Positions 37,324 to 45,531 of a DNA stretch of 64,000 bases are shown piece after piece. Location: NCBI GenBank assembly GCA_033763735.1, contig JANRJY010000069.1:62001-126000 (forward strand). Direction: 5' to 3'. The DNA comes from JANRJY01 sp033763735 (GTDB taxonomy: Bacteria > Bacteroidota > Bacteroidia > Cytophagales > UBA9547). Every line of letters begins with the position of its first letter. Within the stretch, counting starts at the first letter, position 1. A program made the translations under genes and the position numbers. Under the pieces are notes generated by a model. It ran no database searches, had not been told where the DNA came from, and saw only the letters and a list, made by a program, of their open reading frames with translations.

Positions 37324-37592
37324 GGTCTTTAATTTTAATCTAATTATGAAATGATGCTGGTATTTTAAAGTGGATTTCTTTTTAAGAATGTTATATTTAA
37401 AATCACATTTATATTATCTTATAACTTTTTTAAGTAATACATAAAAGTTTACAATAGAAAATGTAGAATAACTTTTTTAACTTTATTACAATTTATTCTT
37501 TAAATAACAATAAATATTATTCTAAAAATACAAAACAAGGACTCTGAAAATAATAACTTAAGAGTCCCTTTTACTTGTATATTCGAAAAATC
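37324..37592. other. AT-rich spacer between the two BspA-like genes
   Basis: 269 bases, very AT-rich. It should contain the promoter of the first BspA-like gene, but no exact TAnnTTTG box is seen. Its only clear element is the hairpin at 37539-37567, listed separately. Confidence 0.4.
37539..37567 (-). terminator. Hairpin terminator of the interrupted BspA-like gene
   Basis: GGACTCT (37539-37545) pairs with AGAGTCC (37561-37567) across a 15-base loop. Leftward it is followed by a T-rich run with interruptions (TTGTTTTGTATTTTT). It lies 26 bases after the stop at 37593. Confidence 0.55.
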
Positions 37593-38378
37593 TTACTCCA
37601 CTACCAATTTCTTGACTTCAGTACCCATTTTTACAACATAAATTCCTTTAGTTAAAGCTGCATTTACAACGGTATTCTTAGATTCTAATTTCTGTGAATA
37701 AACCAAAGCCCCTTGTGCATTGTAAACTTCCACACTGTTTGTCTGGCTGAGCTTGTCGAAGCCCTGAATTGTGAATGAACCTGAGGTGGGGTTGGGATAT
37801 AGAGTGAATATAGAATTTTGAGTTTTGAATGATTCAAGGCTTGAAATTGGATAATCAGTAAATGTAACTGTATAATTGGAACTTTTTACTTGACCTGGAT
37901 TTGTAACTTGCACAATCAAACTTTGACTTTTTATCACACCAGCAGGTAGCATAACAACGATAGCAGTTTGCGAAACAGATCCAACCATCATAGAGAGACC
38001 ATTAATGGAAACAGTGATGCCTTGCATAAAGCCACTACCTATTATTGCAATTGTTATTGGGGAGGTTATTGTGGTTATATCACCTAACGAAACAATTCCT
38101 GAAATTGATGCGCTTGACATTGTTAAACCATCTATTGTAGCCGAAGTCACCAAAGTTCCACACGAACCTGTTACGGTAACAGTGTAAATTCCAGGTTCTT
38201 TAATAATGATATTAGATGAAGTTTGGTTCGTATTCCATAAGTAGGCTAAATTCGCACCTGTTGCAAATACGTTTAAAATAGCCAAATCACCAGAATTCAC
38301 TGTAATATTTTGAGGATGAGTTACAATACCTGTAATGCTATTCAGAGGGCTATCTCCAGTAATAGTCCAATTATTCAT
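37593..38378 (-). pseudogene. 3' part of BspA-like gene, cut off by an in-frame stop (Ig / IPT-like / T9SS sorting domain)
   Basis: 261 codons from an internal ATG, in the same frame as the gene ending at 38418 and separated from it by only one TAA and 13 open codons (YCNASKERDKLVS). It carries an Ig-like repeat (VTVTGSCGTLVTS), an IPT/TIG-like domain and a T9SS type A sorting domain (LYPNPTSGSFTIQGFDK ... TKGIYVVKMG) nearly identical to that of the first BspA-like gene. Alone it has no signal peptide, so it is unlikely to be exported. It is best read as the detached end of one 638-codon gene. Confidence 0.75.
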
Positions 38379-38417
38379 ACTTACTAACTTGTCTCGCTCT
38401 TTAGATGCATTACAATA

Positions 38418-39509
38418 TTAAAGACCGTTTGCATCCAATTTTCTACCCAAAATTGTAGATGTACTAAAACCTTGTAGTGTAGCATCATAATTGGATGATG
38501 ACATTGCTGAGTTTAAAAAAAAGTCTGATAAATTAACTGTTGTATTTAGTTTTGTTCCCCAAGGACCAAGATTTTGGTTAAAAGCAGTTGCATTATAAAA
38601 CATAGCCTGCATATTTACAACTTTACTGACATCCCAATTTTCAATATTTTGATTGTAAGCAGAAGTCTGAGCAAACAATAACATCATATCAGTAACTTTA
38701 GAGGTATTCCACCCACTTAAGTTTTGGTTAAATACAGATGCTCCCCAAAACATCCGATTCATATTCGTAACATTACTTGTATTCCAACCCCCTATACTTT
38801 GGTTAAATGCGTCATTAAATGCAAACATATTATTCATATCTTTAACATTACTTGTATTCCAACCTCGAATATCTTGAATGAATGAATCAGCGCCATAAAA
38901 CATACCTCCTGTATTTGTAACGTTTGCAATATTCCAACTGCTGATATTTTGGTTAAAAGCAGGTGATAGATAAAATAAACCACTCATGTTTTTAACATTT
39001 GAAGTATTCCAGCTATTAATATTCGCTGGAGAATTGAGAACGGTGCAACCTCCCAACATAAAATTCATACTTGTAACTGAAGTTAGATTAGGAACATCGG
39101 TTGCATAAATTTGCAAATTGCTACAACTTGAAAAAGCATTGTCCATACTAATCCATATCACATTTCCCCATTGAGCCACATTAGTCAACCGACTTCTATC
39201 ATTGCCACCATTGATATTTATTCTGTTAAAGTTATTGCCATCTATGCTTAAGCTTATGCGTGAATTGGTTGGCAAGCCAGATATAGTAGCATTTGTACCT
39301 GTAAATGTACCTATTCCGGTAGTTGTTGTTGGAATAGTTGCCCATTGGTAACTGACTATTCCGCTTGTGCCAACACCAAACGAAATTCGATTTTGATTAG
39401 AACCAGAAATGGAAAGATTCCATTCTGTTATAAATGGTTGTGCTTGAGAATTTGAGATTCCAAGAATAAGTAAAATCGCAACTTGGAGTTTTGTAATAGT
39501 TTTAATCAT
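38418..39509 (-). CDS. 5' part of interrupted BspA-like surface protein
   Basis: 363 residues from the ATG at 39509; the longer frame to a TTG at 39551 lacks a sensible signal peptide. MIKTITKLQVAILLILGIS... gives a signal peptide close to that of the 32839 gene, followed by the same N-domain (EWNLSISGSN) and six to seven BspA-type 25-residue repeats. It ends at TAA (38418-38420) within a segment where both modules of the paralogue read on (GRSLGATLVKYCSG; GRIMGAVGINYCSA), so the stop replaces a K or N codon. The product would be exported but lack the T9SS sorting signal. Real mutation and sequencing error cannot be told apart here. Confidence 0.8.
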   Translation of the reverse strand: MIKTITKLQVAILLILGISNSQAQPFITEWNLSISGSNQNRISFGVGTSGIVSYQWATIPTTTTGIGTFTGTNATISGLPTNSRISLSIDGNNFNRININGGNDRSRLTNVAQWGNVIWISMDNAFSSCSNLQIYATDVPNLTSVTSMNFMLGGCTVLNSPANINSWNTSNVKNMSGLFYLSPAFNQNISSWNIANVTNTGGMFYGADSFIQDIRGWNTSNVKDMNNMFAFNDAFNQSIGGWNTSNVTNMNRMFWGASVFNQNLSGWNTSKVTDMMLLFAQTSAYNQNIENWDVSKVVNMQAMFYNATAFNQNLGPWGTKLNTTVNLSDFFLNSAMSSSNYDATLQGFSTSTILGRKLDANGL

Positions 39510-39735
39510 AGAGTTTTGAAAGGTATAGTAACTAAATATGAAGTTTATCAAATATTAAAAACACCATTTTGGTATTTAAAAACGATTGAAAGCTATACAA
39601 AAAATTGCATTTTCCTAAACTATTTATAAACAAAATAGACCTGTAATAAATTTATAATTGTATATTAAGATAAATATTTAATGAATTAAACGCAATCAAA
39701 AAATATTCAAATAATTGAAGTTTATGTAATTAAAA

Positions 39736-39766
39736 GACGTGAAAACTATTCACTAGTTGTCACGTC
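39736..39766 (-). terminator. Hairpin after the membrane protein gene
   Basis: GACGTGA/TCACGTC outer stem (7 bp), one A-G mismatch, AACTA/TAGTT inner stem (5 bp), and a 5-base loop. Leftward it is followed by CTTTTAATTA. It lies 45 bases past the stop at 39812. The rest of 39552-39811 (260 bases) is plain AT-rich DNA with no gene. Confidence 0.5.
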
Positions 39767-39811
39767 AGAAAGTAACAAACTTAATTCAAGATTCACAGGA
39801 TAATTTTTTCA

Positions 39812-40486
39812 TTATTGTTGCATTAATAACTTTCGGATACTCACCAAATGGGCAAATAATACAATAGGAACCACGCAACAAGGCAACCATACAAAAGGGA
39901 AGTATAATATAGCCACATTTGGTTGGTCAAAAGCAAATTGCTGAAAAGGAACCGGACTTGATAATATGGCATTGGTTACAATATTGAAAAGCAATCCAAG
40001 ACAAACCACATTCCATATAAGTAGTACATTTTTCGAAAGAAAGTTTTTACGATATCCAAAGTAATAAATGAATGGTGCTGTGATACCTGATAAAATATCA
40101 AAGTTACGCCCTTCAAATGTCATTAATTCCGGCACTCCTTTATTCAAGAAAAGCCAAAACAAAACCAACTCTACAGGTATCCTTATAACATGCAAAAGAG
40201 TAAGGGTTCCCGGATCCAATGCATTCAAGTACTCTTTACCTTGTTTGGTATTGAAAATTATAATAATTGCCAAAATAGGTATCGATATCAATAATATAAA
40301 ACGGGGAGGTATGGTATCCGTGACCAAATAAAAACCCGATAATCCAAGAAACGCTTGAAAAACAAGCCATCCGGATAATAACAAAACGGTATTTTTGAGA
40401 TTAGAACCGGCCTTTATTAGTAGACCCACAGTAACTATTGTTGTCAAAATAAATATAGTGCTGATATATATAGGTAAGTTTTCCAT
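39812..40486 (-). CDS. Multipass membrane protein of unknown function
   Basis: 224 residues from the ATG at 40486; a TTG seven codons upstream is less likely. About seven hydrophobic helices alternate with short polar loops (for example LPIYISTIFILTTIVTVGLLI and AILYFPFVWLPCCVVPIVLF). No family was recognised. It lies 73 bases downstream of the Crp-type regulator on the same strand and is probably cotranscribed with or controlled by it. A truncated paralogue lies at 32338-32520, so the gene was once present twice around the BspA-like pair. Confidence 0.75.
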   Translation of the reverse strand: MENLPIYISTIFILTTIVTVGLLIKAGSNLKNTVLLLSGWLVFQAFLGLSGFYLVTDTIPPRFILLISIPILAIIIIFNTKQGKEYLNALDPGTLTLLHVIRIPVELVLFWLFLNKGVPELMTFEGRNFDILSGITAPFIYYFGYRKNFLSKNVLLIWNVVCLGLLFNIVTNAILSSPVPFQQFAFDQPNVAILYFPFVWLPCCVVPIVLFAHLVSIRKLLMQQ

Positions 40487-40513
40487 TTGAGTAGTGTTTA
40501 AATACAATACAAA

Positions 40514-40523
40514 TGTCCGGACA
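40514..40523. promoter_or_regulatory. Palindrome between the Crp-type gene and the membrane protein gene
   Basis: Perfect 10-base palindrome TGTCCGGACA, GC-rich against an AT-rich background, 28 bases upstream of the membrane protein ATG. It may be an operator for the adjacent regulator, but it does not look like the usual Crp/Fnr sites (TGTGA or TTGAT half-sites). Confidence 0.25.
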
Positions 40524-40559
40524 ATACCTTATAAAAAACTTAGCAAATGACAAGAAATA

Positions 40560-41141
40560 CTATTTCGTCAACATTTCTTTCCGAATGCGACTGAGTGAAG
40601 TGTCGGTAATTCCCAAATAGGAGGCAATATGTTTCAATGACACGTATTGAAATATTTCAGGTCGGGTGGTAATTAGTTGCTCGTAACGTTGCTCTGCGGT
40701 CATATTAATCATGGAAAGCATTCGTTCTTTCAGTGTGATCAATGCACTGACCAATAAACCTCTTCCATATTCTCTAAATTCAGGGTAAGTATGAAAAAGC
40801 AATTGAAGTTGGTCAAAAGTAATGTACCAACCAGAGCAATCGACCACAGCTTGTATGTTTTCTTTCGAAGGAATTCGATTGATAAATGAACCAACTTCAA
40901 ATGCGATTTGGTTCTTAGAGTACAACCAAGTAGTGACCTCATTGCCCTCTGTATCAAGTGTATAGGCACGCATAAAGCCGGTTTCAATATATAAATAGCA
41001 ATTATCAACTTGCCCTTCTTTTACCAAATATTCATTTTTAGCAAAGTGAATTTCTTTAAAATATCCAACTATTTCATCTAATCTTGGACTCGCCCTGGGA
41101 AAAATATTCTGGATGAATTTTTTAAGATTTTCTTTGTCCAA
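40560..41141 (-). CDS. Crp/Fnr-family transcriptional regulator
   Basis: 193 residues: a cyclic-nucleotide-binding-type sensor domain (about 15-120; FAKNEYLVKEGQVDNCYLYIETGFMRAY) and a short winged-helix region (about 145-193; QYVSLKHIASYLGITDTSLSRIRKEML). It has no Fnr-type cysteines, and the cAMP-contact residues are not conserved, so its ligand is unknown. The apparent start is TTG; no in-frame ATG is close. This subfamily is abundant in Bacteroidota. The membrane protein gene follows on the same strand. Confidence 0.88.
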   Translation of the reverse strand: MDKENLKKFIQNIFPRASPRLDEIVGYFKEIHFAKNEYLVKEGQVDNCYLYIETGFMRAYTLDTEGNEVTTWLYSKNQIAFEVGSFINRIPSKENIQAVVDCSGWYITFDQLQLLFHTYPEFREYGRGLLVSALITLKERMLSMINMTAEQRYEQLITTRPEIFQYVSLKHIASYLGITDTSLSRIRKEMLTK

Positions 41142-41243
41142 TTTGAAATTAATCTGAAAACAAATGAAGTAATTATGATTTGAAACAGGGATGAATGATT
41201 CTGAGAAGAAATATGTTCAATTTAACCTATTGAAAAAAAACAA

Positions 41244-41411
41244 TTATTTTTTTAGTAATTCATCTAATTCTAACGATTTCCCTTCTTTGAATAAATTGCC
41301 AAAATCTTGAGAAAACCATTTATCAAAATCTTTATTTGAGCTTGTTTTTGAAATAGGCTTCTTTTTCATTTTTCCTTGGTTTTCTGCAGCTAATCGACCT
41401 AATTTTTCCAT
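41244..41411 (-). CDS. Putative antitoxin overlapping the BrnT-like gene
   Basis: 55 residues from the ATG at 41411 (a GTG at 41429 is also possible). The protein is Lys- and Glu-rich, with a C-terminal helix FDKWFSQDFGNLFKEGKSLELDELLKK. It overlaps the last 80 bases of the toxin gene in another frame. Toxin-then-antitoxin order matches BrnT/BrnA pairs, although BrnA's own ribbon-helix-helix fold is not evident here. The call rests on position, size and charge. Confidence 0.5.
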   Translation of the reverse strand: MEKLGRLAAENQGKMKKKPISKTSSNKDFDKWFSQDFGNLFKEGKSLELDELLKK

Positions 41412-41616
41412 TTCTGATAATAAATGCACAAGTTAATATTCTTCCTAAGTTGCTTTCTCCAATACAAATATACCGAATTTCTCCATCTTTTTGGTAAGAT
41501 AATTGAATAATCTTATAACGGTCACTAAAAATAGTTTCTTTTTCAAGATAGTAAATTCCATGCTTAAAGTAGCTTTTGTATATATTATATTCATCCCAAT
41601 CAAAATTATAAGCCAT
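41332..41616 (-). CDS. BrnT-like ribonuclease toxin
   Basis: 94 residues matching the BrnT layout: N-terminal FDWDEYNIYKSYFKHGI, a central IFSDRY, then GEIRYICIGESNLGRILTCAFIIRNGKIRSISCRKPRKNEKEAY, where the arginine-rich ISCRKPRKNEKEAY motif is the usual end. BrnT toxins cleave RNA and are neutralised by BrnA. The spacing between the WDE and GE motifs is longer than usual. It is downstream of cysC (21 bases) and may share its transcript. Confidence 0.7.
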   Translation of the reverse strand: MAYNFDWDEYNIYKSYFKHGIYYLEKETIFSDRYKIIQLSYQKDGEIRYICIGESNLGRILTCAFIIRNGKIRSISCRKPRKNEKEAYFKNKLK

Positions 41617-41637
41617 CAGAATTTAAAAATGTATTAA

Positions 41638-42234
41638 TCACTCATTTTTTACCCTCGGCAACAACCCTTCAGTAAGAAAATTCACACATTTTTCAATCGT
41701 AAAAACATCAGTTTTGAGTTCCATGTCGGGATTTGTGGGTGCTTCAAATGGCGAATTGATTCCGGTAAATGATGGAATTTCGCCTGCTCTAGCCTTCTTA
41801 TACAATCCTTTCACATCTCTTTGTTCACATAACTCAATTGGGGCATTGATATATACTTCAAAGTAATTATTGCTACCAACTATGTTTTTTGCCATTGCTC
41901 TGATTTCTGCAGTTGGGCTAATAAACGAACAGATGGTTACAATGCCGCAATTGCAAAACAATTTCGCAGTTTCGGCCGCCCTTCTGATATTTTCCATTCG
42001 ATCCGCATCCGAAAAACCTAGGTTGCTATTAATCCCCGATCGTAGATTGTCGCCATCCAATAGCATAGTCAAATATCCCAAATCATGAAGGCATGCCTCC
42101 AGACCTTTTGCAATTGTGCTTTTGCCGGATCCCGATAGCCCGACCATCCATATCACGATGCCTTTTTGGTTGAGTAGTTGCTCTTTATCTTCTTTTTTAA
42201 GGATTTTGTCGAATATTGGATGAATGTTGCTCAC
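41638..42234 (-). CDS. cysC: Adenylyl-sulfate kinase
   Basis: Phosphorylates adenylyl sulfate to PAPS, used for sulfate assimilation or sulfation. It has 198 residues: P-loop GLSGSGKST (32-40), MLLDGDNLRSGINSNLGFSDADRMENIRR (DGDN and R for APS binding), SFISPTAEIR and KGLYKKARAGEI. All family motifs are intact. The start is GTG. ATP sulfurylase genes (cysD/cysN) are not in the window, so their product must come from elsewhere. It is divergent from floA with 71 bases between starts. Confidence 0.93.
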   Translation of the reverse strand: MSNIHPIFDKILKKEDKEQLLNQKGIVIWMVGLSGSGKSTIAKGLEACLHDLGYLTMLLDGDNLRSGINSNLGFSDADRMENIRRAAETAKLFCNCGIVTICSFISPTAEIRAMAKNIVGSNNYFEVYINAPIELCEQRDVKGLYKKARAGEIPSFTGINSPFEAPTNPDMELKTDVFTIEKCVNFLTEGLLPRVKNE

Positions 42235-42305
42235 TATTATTAATTAATTTTCAATATGTAGATAAAAATTATTTAGTAGATTTCGGACGTAAAAATACAC
42301 GCGCA

Positions 42306-43280
42306 ATGGAAATATTCTCTCTTTTAATACTGATATTTATATTAATCATCTTATTTTTTATCTTTTTGTATTTCGTCCCGGTCAATCTTTGGATCACTGC
42401 CATTTTTTCGGGTGTAAGAGTTGGGTTGTTTGATTTGGTGTTTATGCGTATTCGTAAAGTGCCTCCCAGAATGATGGTAGAGTCTTTGATTACAGCAACA
42501 AAGGCAGGTTTGAAAATCACCACTTCTGAATTGGAGACTCATTATCTGGCAGGTGGACATGTGCCTTCCGTAATTAAAGCATTAATTTCTGCACATATGG
42601 CTAATATTGATTTGTCGTTTCAACAAGCTGCAGCAATTGATTTGGCAGGAAGAGATGTATTTGAGGCAGTTCAGATATCTGTTAACCCAAAAGTAATTAA
42701 TACGCCAAATGTAACTGCTGTTGCACAAGATGGTATTCAGTTGGTTGCAAAAGCACGAATTACGGTGAGGGTAAATATTTCAAGATTAGTTGGTGGAGCT
42801 GGAGAGGAGACCATTTTAGCGAGAGTTGGAGAAGGAATTGTTACTTCCATTGGTTCGTCCCGCTCGCACAAAGAAGTATTGGAGAATCCGGACAAAATAT
42901 CAAAACTCGTATTAAGTAAAGGATTGGATGCAGGCACTGCTTACGAAATTTTATCAATTGATATTGCCGATGTGGATGTGGGTGCAAACATTGGTGCAAA
43001 ACTTCAAATTGATCAGGCAAGTGCCGATCTTAAAGTAGCGGAAGCAAAGGCTGAAGAGCGTAGAGCTATGGCAGTTGCACTTGAACAAGAAATGAAAGCC
43101 AAAACTCAGGAAGCAAAAGCCAAACTGGTTGAAGCTGAAGCGGAAGTACCCAAGGCAATTTCAGATGCTTTCCGTTCAGGTAACTTAGGTGTTATGGATT
43201 ATTACAAAATGCAAAACGTAAAAGCTGACACCTCAATGCGTGACTCAATTGCTGGAAACACTGGAGACGACAAATCATAA
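42306..43280 (+). CDS. floA: Flotillin-like protein FloA (UPF0365)
   Basis: 324 residues from the ATG at 42306; a longer frame to 42216 overlaps cysC and has no signal or anchor. Residues 3-25 form a membrane hairpin, followed by the conserved FSGVRVGLFDLVFMRIRKVPP, an SPFH-like core (TPNVTAVAQDGIQLVAKARITVRVNISRLVGGAGEET) and an EA-rich helical region (about 235-290). FloA proteins organise membrane microdomains. It is a single gene with no clear operon partner. Confidence 0.92.
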   Translation: MEIFSLLILIFILIILFFIFLYFVPVNLWITAIFSGVRVGLFDLVFMRIRKVPPRMMVESLITATKAGLKITTSELETHYLAGGHVPSVIKALISAHMANIDLSFQQAAAIDLAGRDVFEAVQISVNPKVINTPNVTAVAQDGIQLVAKARITVRVNISRLVGGAGEETILARVGEGIVTSIGSSRSHKEVLENPDKISKLVLSKGLDAGTAYEILSIDIADVDVGANIGAKLQIDQASADLKVAEAKAEERRAMAVALEQEMKAKTQEAKAKLVEAEAEVPKAISDAFRSGNLGVMDYYKMQNVKADTSMRDSIAGNTGDDKS

Positions 43281-43423
43281 ATGATTCATTTTTAATGAGT
43301 AACGTTTGATTATAATGTGTTTTAGCTTGACAAACTCACTAACTTTCAGCGCAATAACTCATTAACTTTATACTTAAAAATAAAAAACCAACTAACTCAA
43401 TAACTCAACAACTATTTAAAGGA
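43281..43423. other. Spacer upstream of rmlA with short AACTCA-type repeats
   Basis: 143 bases containing several irregular copies of AACTCA/TAACTC-like words (43335-43410). No -7 box is seen. An AAGGA six bases before the rmlA ATG is one of the few Shine-Dalgarno-like matches in the window. Confidence 0.3.
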
Positions 43424-44287
43424 ATGAAAGGAATAATTTTAGCAGGCGGATCAGGAACTCGATTGCATCCACTTACTTTGGGAATAAGCAAGCAAATGAT
43501 GCCTGTTTATGACAAACCAATGATTTATTACCCTCTATCTACACTGCTGCTTTCGGGTATCAGAGAAGTATTGATTATATCAACGCCACATGATTTGCCT
43601 CTTTTTGAAAAGTTGTTAGGTGATGGCAAAAGGATAGGTTGCTCATTCAGCTATGCTGTACAGCCAAGTCCTGATGGACTGGCTCAAGCATTTGTTATTG
43701 GAAAGGAATTCATTGGTAAAGATAAAGTTGCTCTGGTATTAGGGGATAATATTTTCTATGGTTCAGGAATGGCTACTCTGCTTCAGGAGAACAATAATCC
43801 TGATGGAGGTGTCGTATTTGCTTACCATGTTGGTGACCCTGAGAGATATGGTGTAGTAGAATTTGACAAAAATAACAAAGCTATATCAATTGAAGAAAAG
43901 CCAGAAAAACCAAAGTCAAATTATGCAGTTCCCGGTTTATATTTTTATGATAATACAGTAGTGGAAATAGCAACTAATCTTAAACCTAGTCCAAGAGGAG
44001 AACTTGAAATAACGGATGTGAATAAAATATATCTAAATCAAGGTAAATTGAAAGTAGGCATTTTAAGTAGAGGTGTTGCTTGGTTAGATACTGGTACATT
44101 TGCCTCTCTGATGCAAGCTGGGCAATTCGTGCAAGTTCTTGAAGAACGCCAAGGACTTAAAGTGGGTTGCATCGAAGAAGTGGCGTACCGAATGGGTTAT
44201 ATCGATGCTGCACAACTTGAAAAATTGGCTCAACCTTTATTAAAAAGCGGATACGGCAAGTATTTAATGGATTTATTGAAATATTAA
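43424..44287 (+). CDS. rfbA: Glucose-1-phosphate thymidylyltransferase
   Basis: Makes dTDP-glucose from glucose-1-phosphate and dTTP, the first step to dTDP-rhamnose for surface polysaccharides. It has 287 residues: nucleotide-binding GGSGTRLHPLT near the start, KQMMPVYDKPMIYYPLS, QPSPDGLAQAF, GDNIFYG and the end region WLDTGTFASLMQAGQFV. The length is typical of RmlA. rmlB, rmlC and rmlD are not here. Its stop overlaps the start of a 59-residue membrane ORF. Confidence 0.96.
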   Translation: MKGIILAGGSGTRLHPLTLGISKQMMPVYDKPMIYYPLSTLLLSGIREVLIISTPHDLPLFEKLLGDGKRIGCSFSYAVQPSPDGLAQAFVIGKEFIGKDKVALVLGDNIFYGSGMATLLQENNNPDGGVVFAYHVGDPERYGVVEFDKNNKAISIEEKPEKPKSNYAVPGLYFYDNTVVEIATNLKPSPRGELEITDVNKIYLNQGKLKVGILSRGVAWLDTGTFASLMQAGQFVQVLEERQGLKVGCIEEVAYRMGYIDAAQLEKLAQPLLKSGYGKYLMDLLKY

Positions 44288-44466
44288 TGGAAGAAGGTAA
44301 TCCCAAGAAATTAGAACCTGCAAACATTGCTTGGACAATATTGTACGCACTCTTTTATCCTGTGATTATTACCTTTACGTTAATATTTTTTTCAATTTCA
44401 TATATTTTGTCTTTAGTATCTAGAGTAATGATTAAAATTTTAGATAGAGACAAAAAACCCTCTTGA
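44287..44466 (+). CDS. Small membrane protein (59 aa), unrecognised
   Basis: Starts in a TAATG overlap with the rfbA stop, which suggests translational coupling. The 59 residues hold a polar N-terminus (MEEGNPKKLEPANIAW), one long or two short membrane segments (about 17-46) and a basic tail (RVMIKILDRDKKPS), as expected by the positive-inside rule. It fills the gap between rfbA and moxR. No family was recognised. Confidence 0.55.
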   Translation: MEEGNPKKLEPANIAWTILYALFYPVIITFTLIFFSISYILSLVSRVMIKILDRDKKPS

Positions 44467-44509
44467 AAGTATAAAAATAACATATTTATTTTGCGAAAAT
44501 ATTTAAACA

Positions 44510-45508
44510 ATGGAACAAGTAGAACAAGAATCAGCCATATCAAAAACTAAAGAGCTTCAACTTAAAATAAATGCCGTTCAAACAGAAGTTGGGAAAGTTG
44601 TAGTTGGGCAAAACTATATGGTAAACAGATTGTTGATTGGTTTATTCACCAACGGTCACATACTATTGGAAGGGGTTCCAGGATTGGCCAAAACTTTAAC
44701 AGTAAATTCCCTGGCAAAGGCATTGAATTTGGATTTCCAAAGAATACAATTTACTCCTGATTTATTGCCTGCTGATTTGTTGGGTACAATGATTTACAAT
44801 CAAAAAGAAGGTTCGTTTGAAGTCAAAAAAGGACCTATATTTTCCAATTTAATCCTTGCTGATGAGGTTAACCGTTCTCCGGCGAAAGTCCAGTCTGCTT
44901 TGTTGGAAGCCATGCAGGAAAAGCAGGTTACCATAGGACCTACAACTTACAAATTGGAGAAACCTTTTTTGGTACTTGCCACTCAAAATCCGGTAGAACA
45001 AGAGGGAACATACCCACTTCCAGAAGCGCAAGTGGACAGGTTTATGATGAAAATTTTTGTGAGTTATTTGAACAAACAGGAAGAGCTAGAAGTTATGCGC
45101 AGAATGTCGGACATGACTTTTAGTGCCGATATCAAACCGATTTTATCAAAACAAGATGTATTTGCCATTCGTGACGAAATCAACAAAGTCAACATTAGTG
45201 AATCGTTAGAAAAATATATAATTGAGCTTGTTTTTGCCACTCGTGCTCCAAAAGATTATGGCCTAAAATCTGAGGCAGAATACATCATGTTTGGTGCATC
45301 ACCCAGAGCAAGTATTGCACTTAACTTAGCTGCTAAAGCAACCGCCTTCTTGAATCAGCGCGAATATGTACTTCCTGAAGATATAAAAGAAGTTGCAAAA
45401 GATGTATTGAATCACCGAATCTTACTCAACTACGAAGCAGAAGCAGATGGTATCAGTACCATACAAATTATCGATACCATTTTGCAAAAAGTCGCTATTG
45501 GGAAGTAA
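44510..45508 (+). CDS. MoxR family AAA+ ATPase
   Basis: 332 residues. Walker A GVPGLAKT (55-62), Walker B LILADEVNRSPAKVQSALLEAMQE and sensor region FLVLATQNPVEQEGTYPLPEAQVDRF are diagnostic of MoxR. MoxR ATPases act as chaperones, usually beside a DUF58/VWA (BatA-like) set; none of those genes is present here, which is unusual. It ends 23 bases before the convergent sppA. Confidence 0.94.
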   Translation: MEQVEQESAISKTKELQLKINAVQTEVGKVVVGQNYMVNRLLIGLFTNGHILLEGVPGLAKTLTVNSLAKALNLDFQRIQFTPDLLPADLLGTMIYNQKEGSFEVKKGPIFSNLILADEVNRSPAKVQSALLEAMQEKQVTIGPTTYKLEKPFLVLATQNPVEQEGTYPLPEAQVDRFMMKIFVSYLNKQEELEVMRRMSDMTFSADIKPILSKQDVFAIRDEINKVNISESLEKYIIELVFATRAPKDYGLKSEAEYIMFGASPRASIALNLAAKATAFLNQREYVLPEDIKEVAKDVLNHRILLNYEAEADGISTIQIIDTILQKVAIGK

Positions 45509-45531
45509 TATTTTGAATTTAAAACTAGTAG

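Noticed and set aside
38370..38430. Frameshift in the second BspA-like gene
   Set aside because: Frame checking shows both parts in the same frame with one TAA between them, so it is a nonsense codon and not an insertion or deletion.
42216..42305. Longer start for floA
   Set aside because: The extra 30 codons overlap the cysC start and precede the natural membrane hairpin start MEIFSLL; the ATG at 42306 is preferred.
44355..44543. 62-codon leftward frame
   Set aside because: It is antisense to the 59-residue ORF coupled to rfbA and runs into moxR; the coupled frame is better supported.
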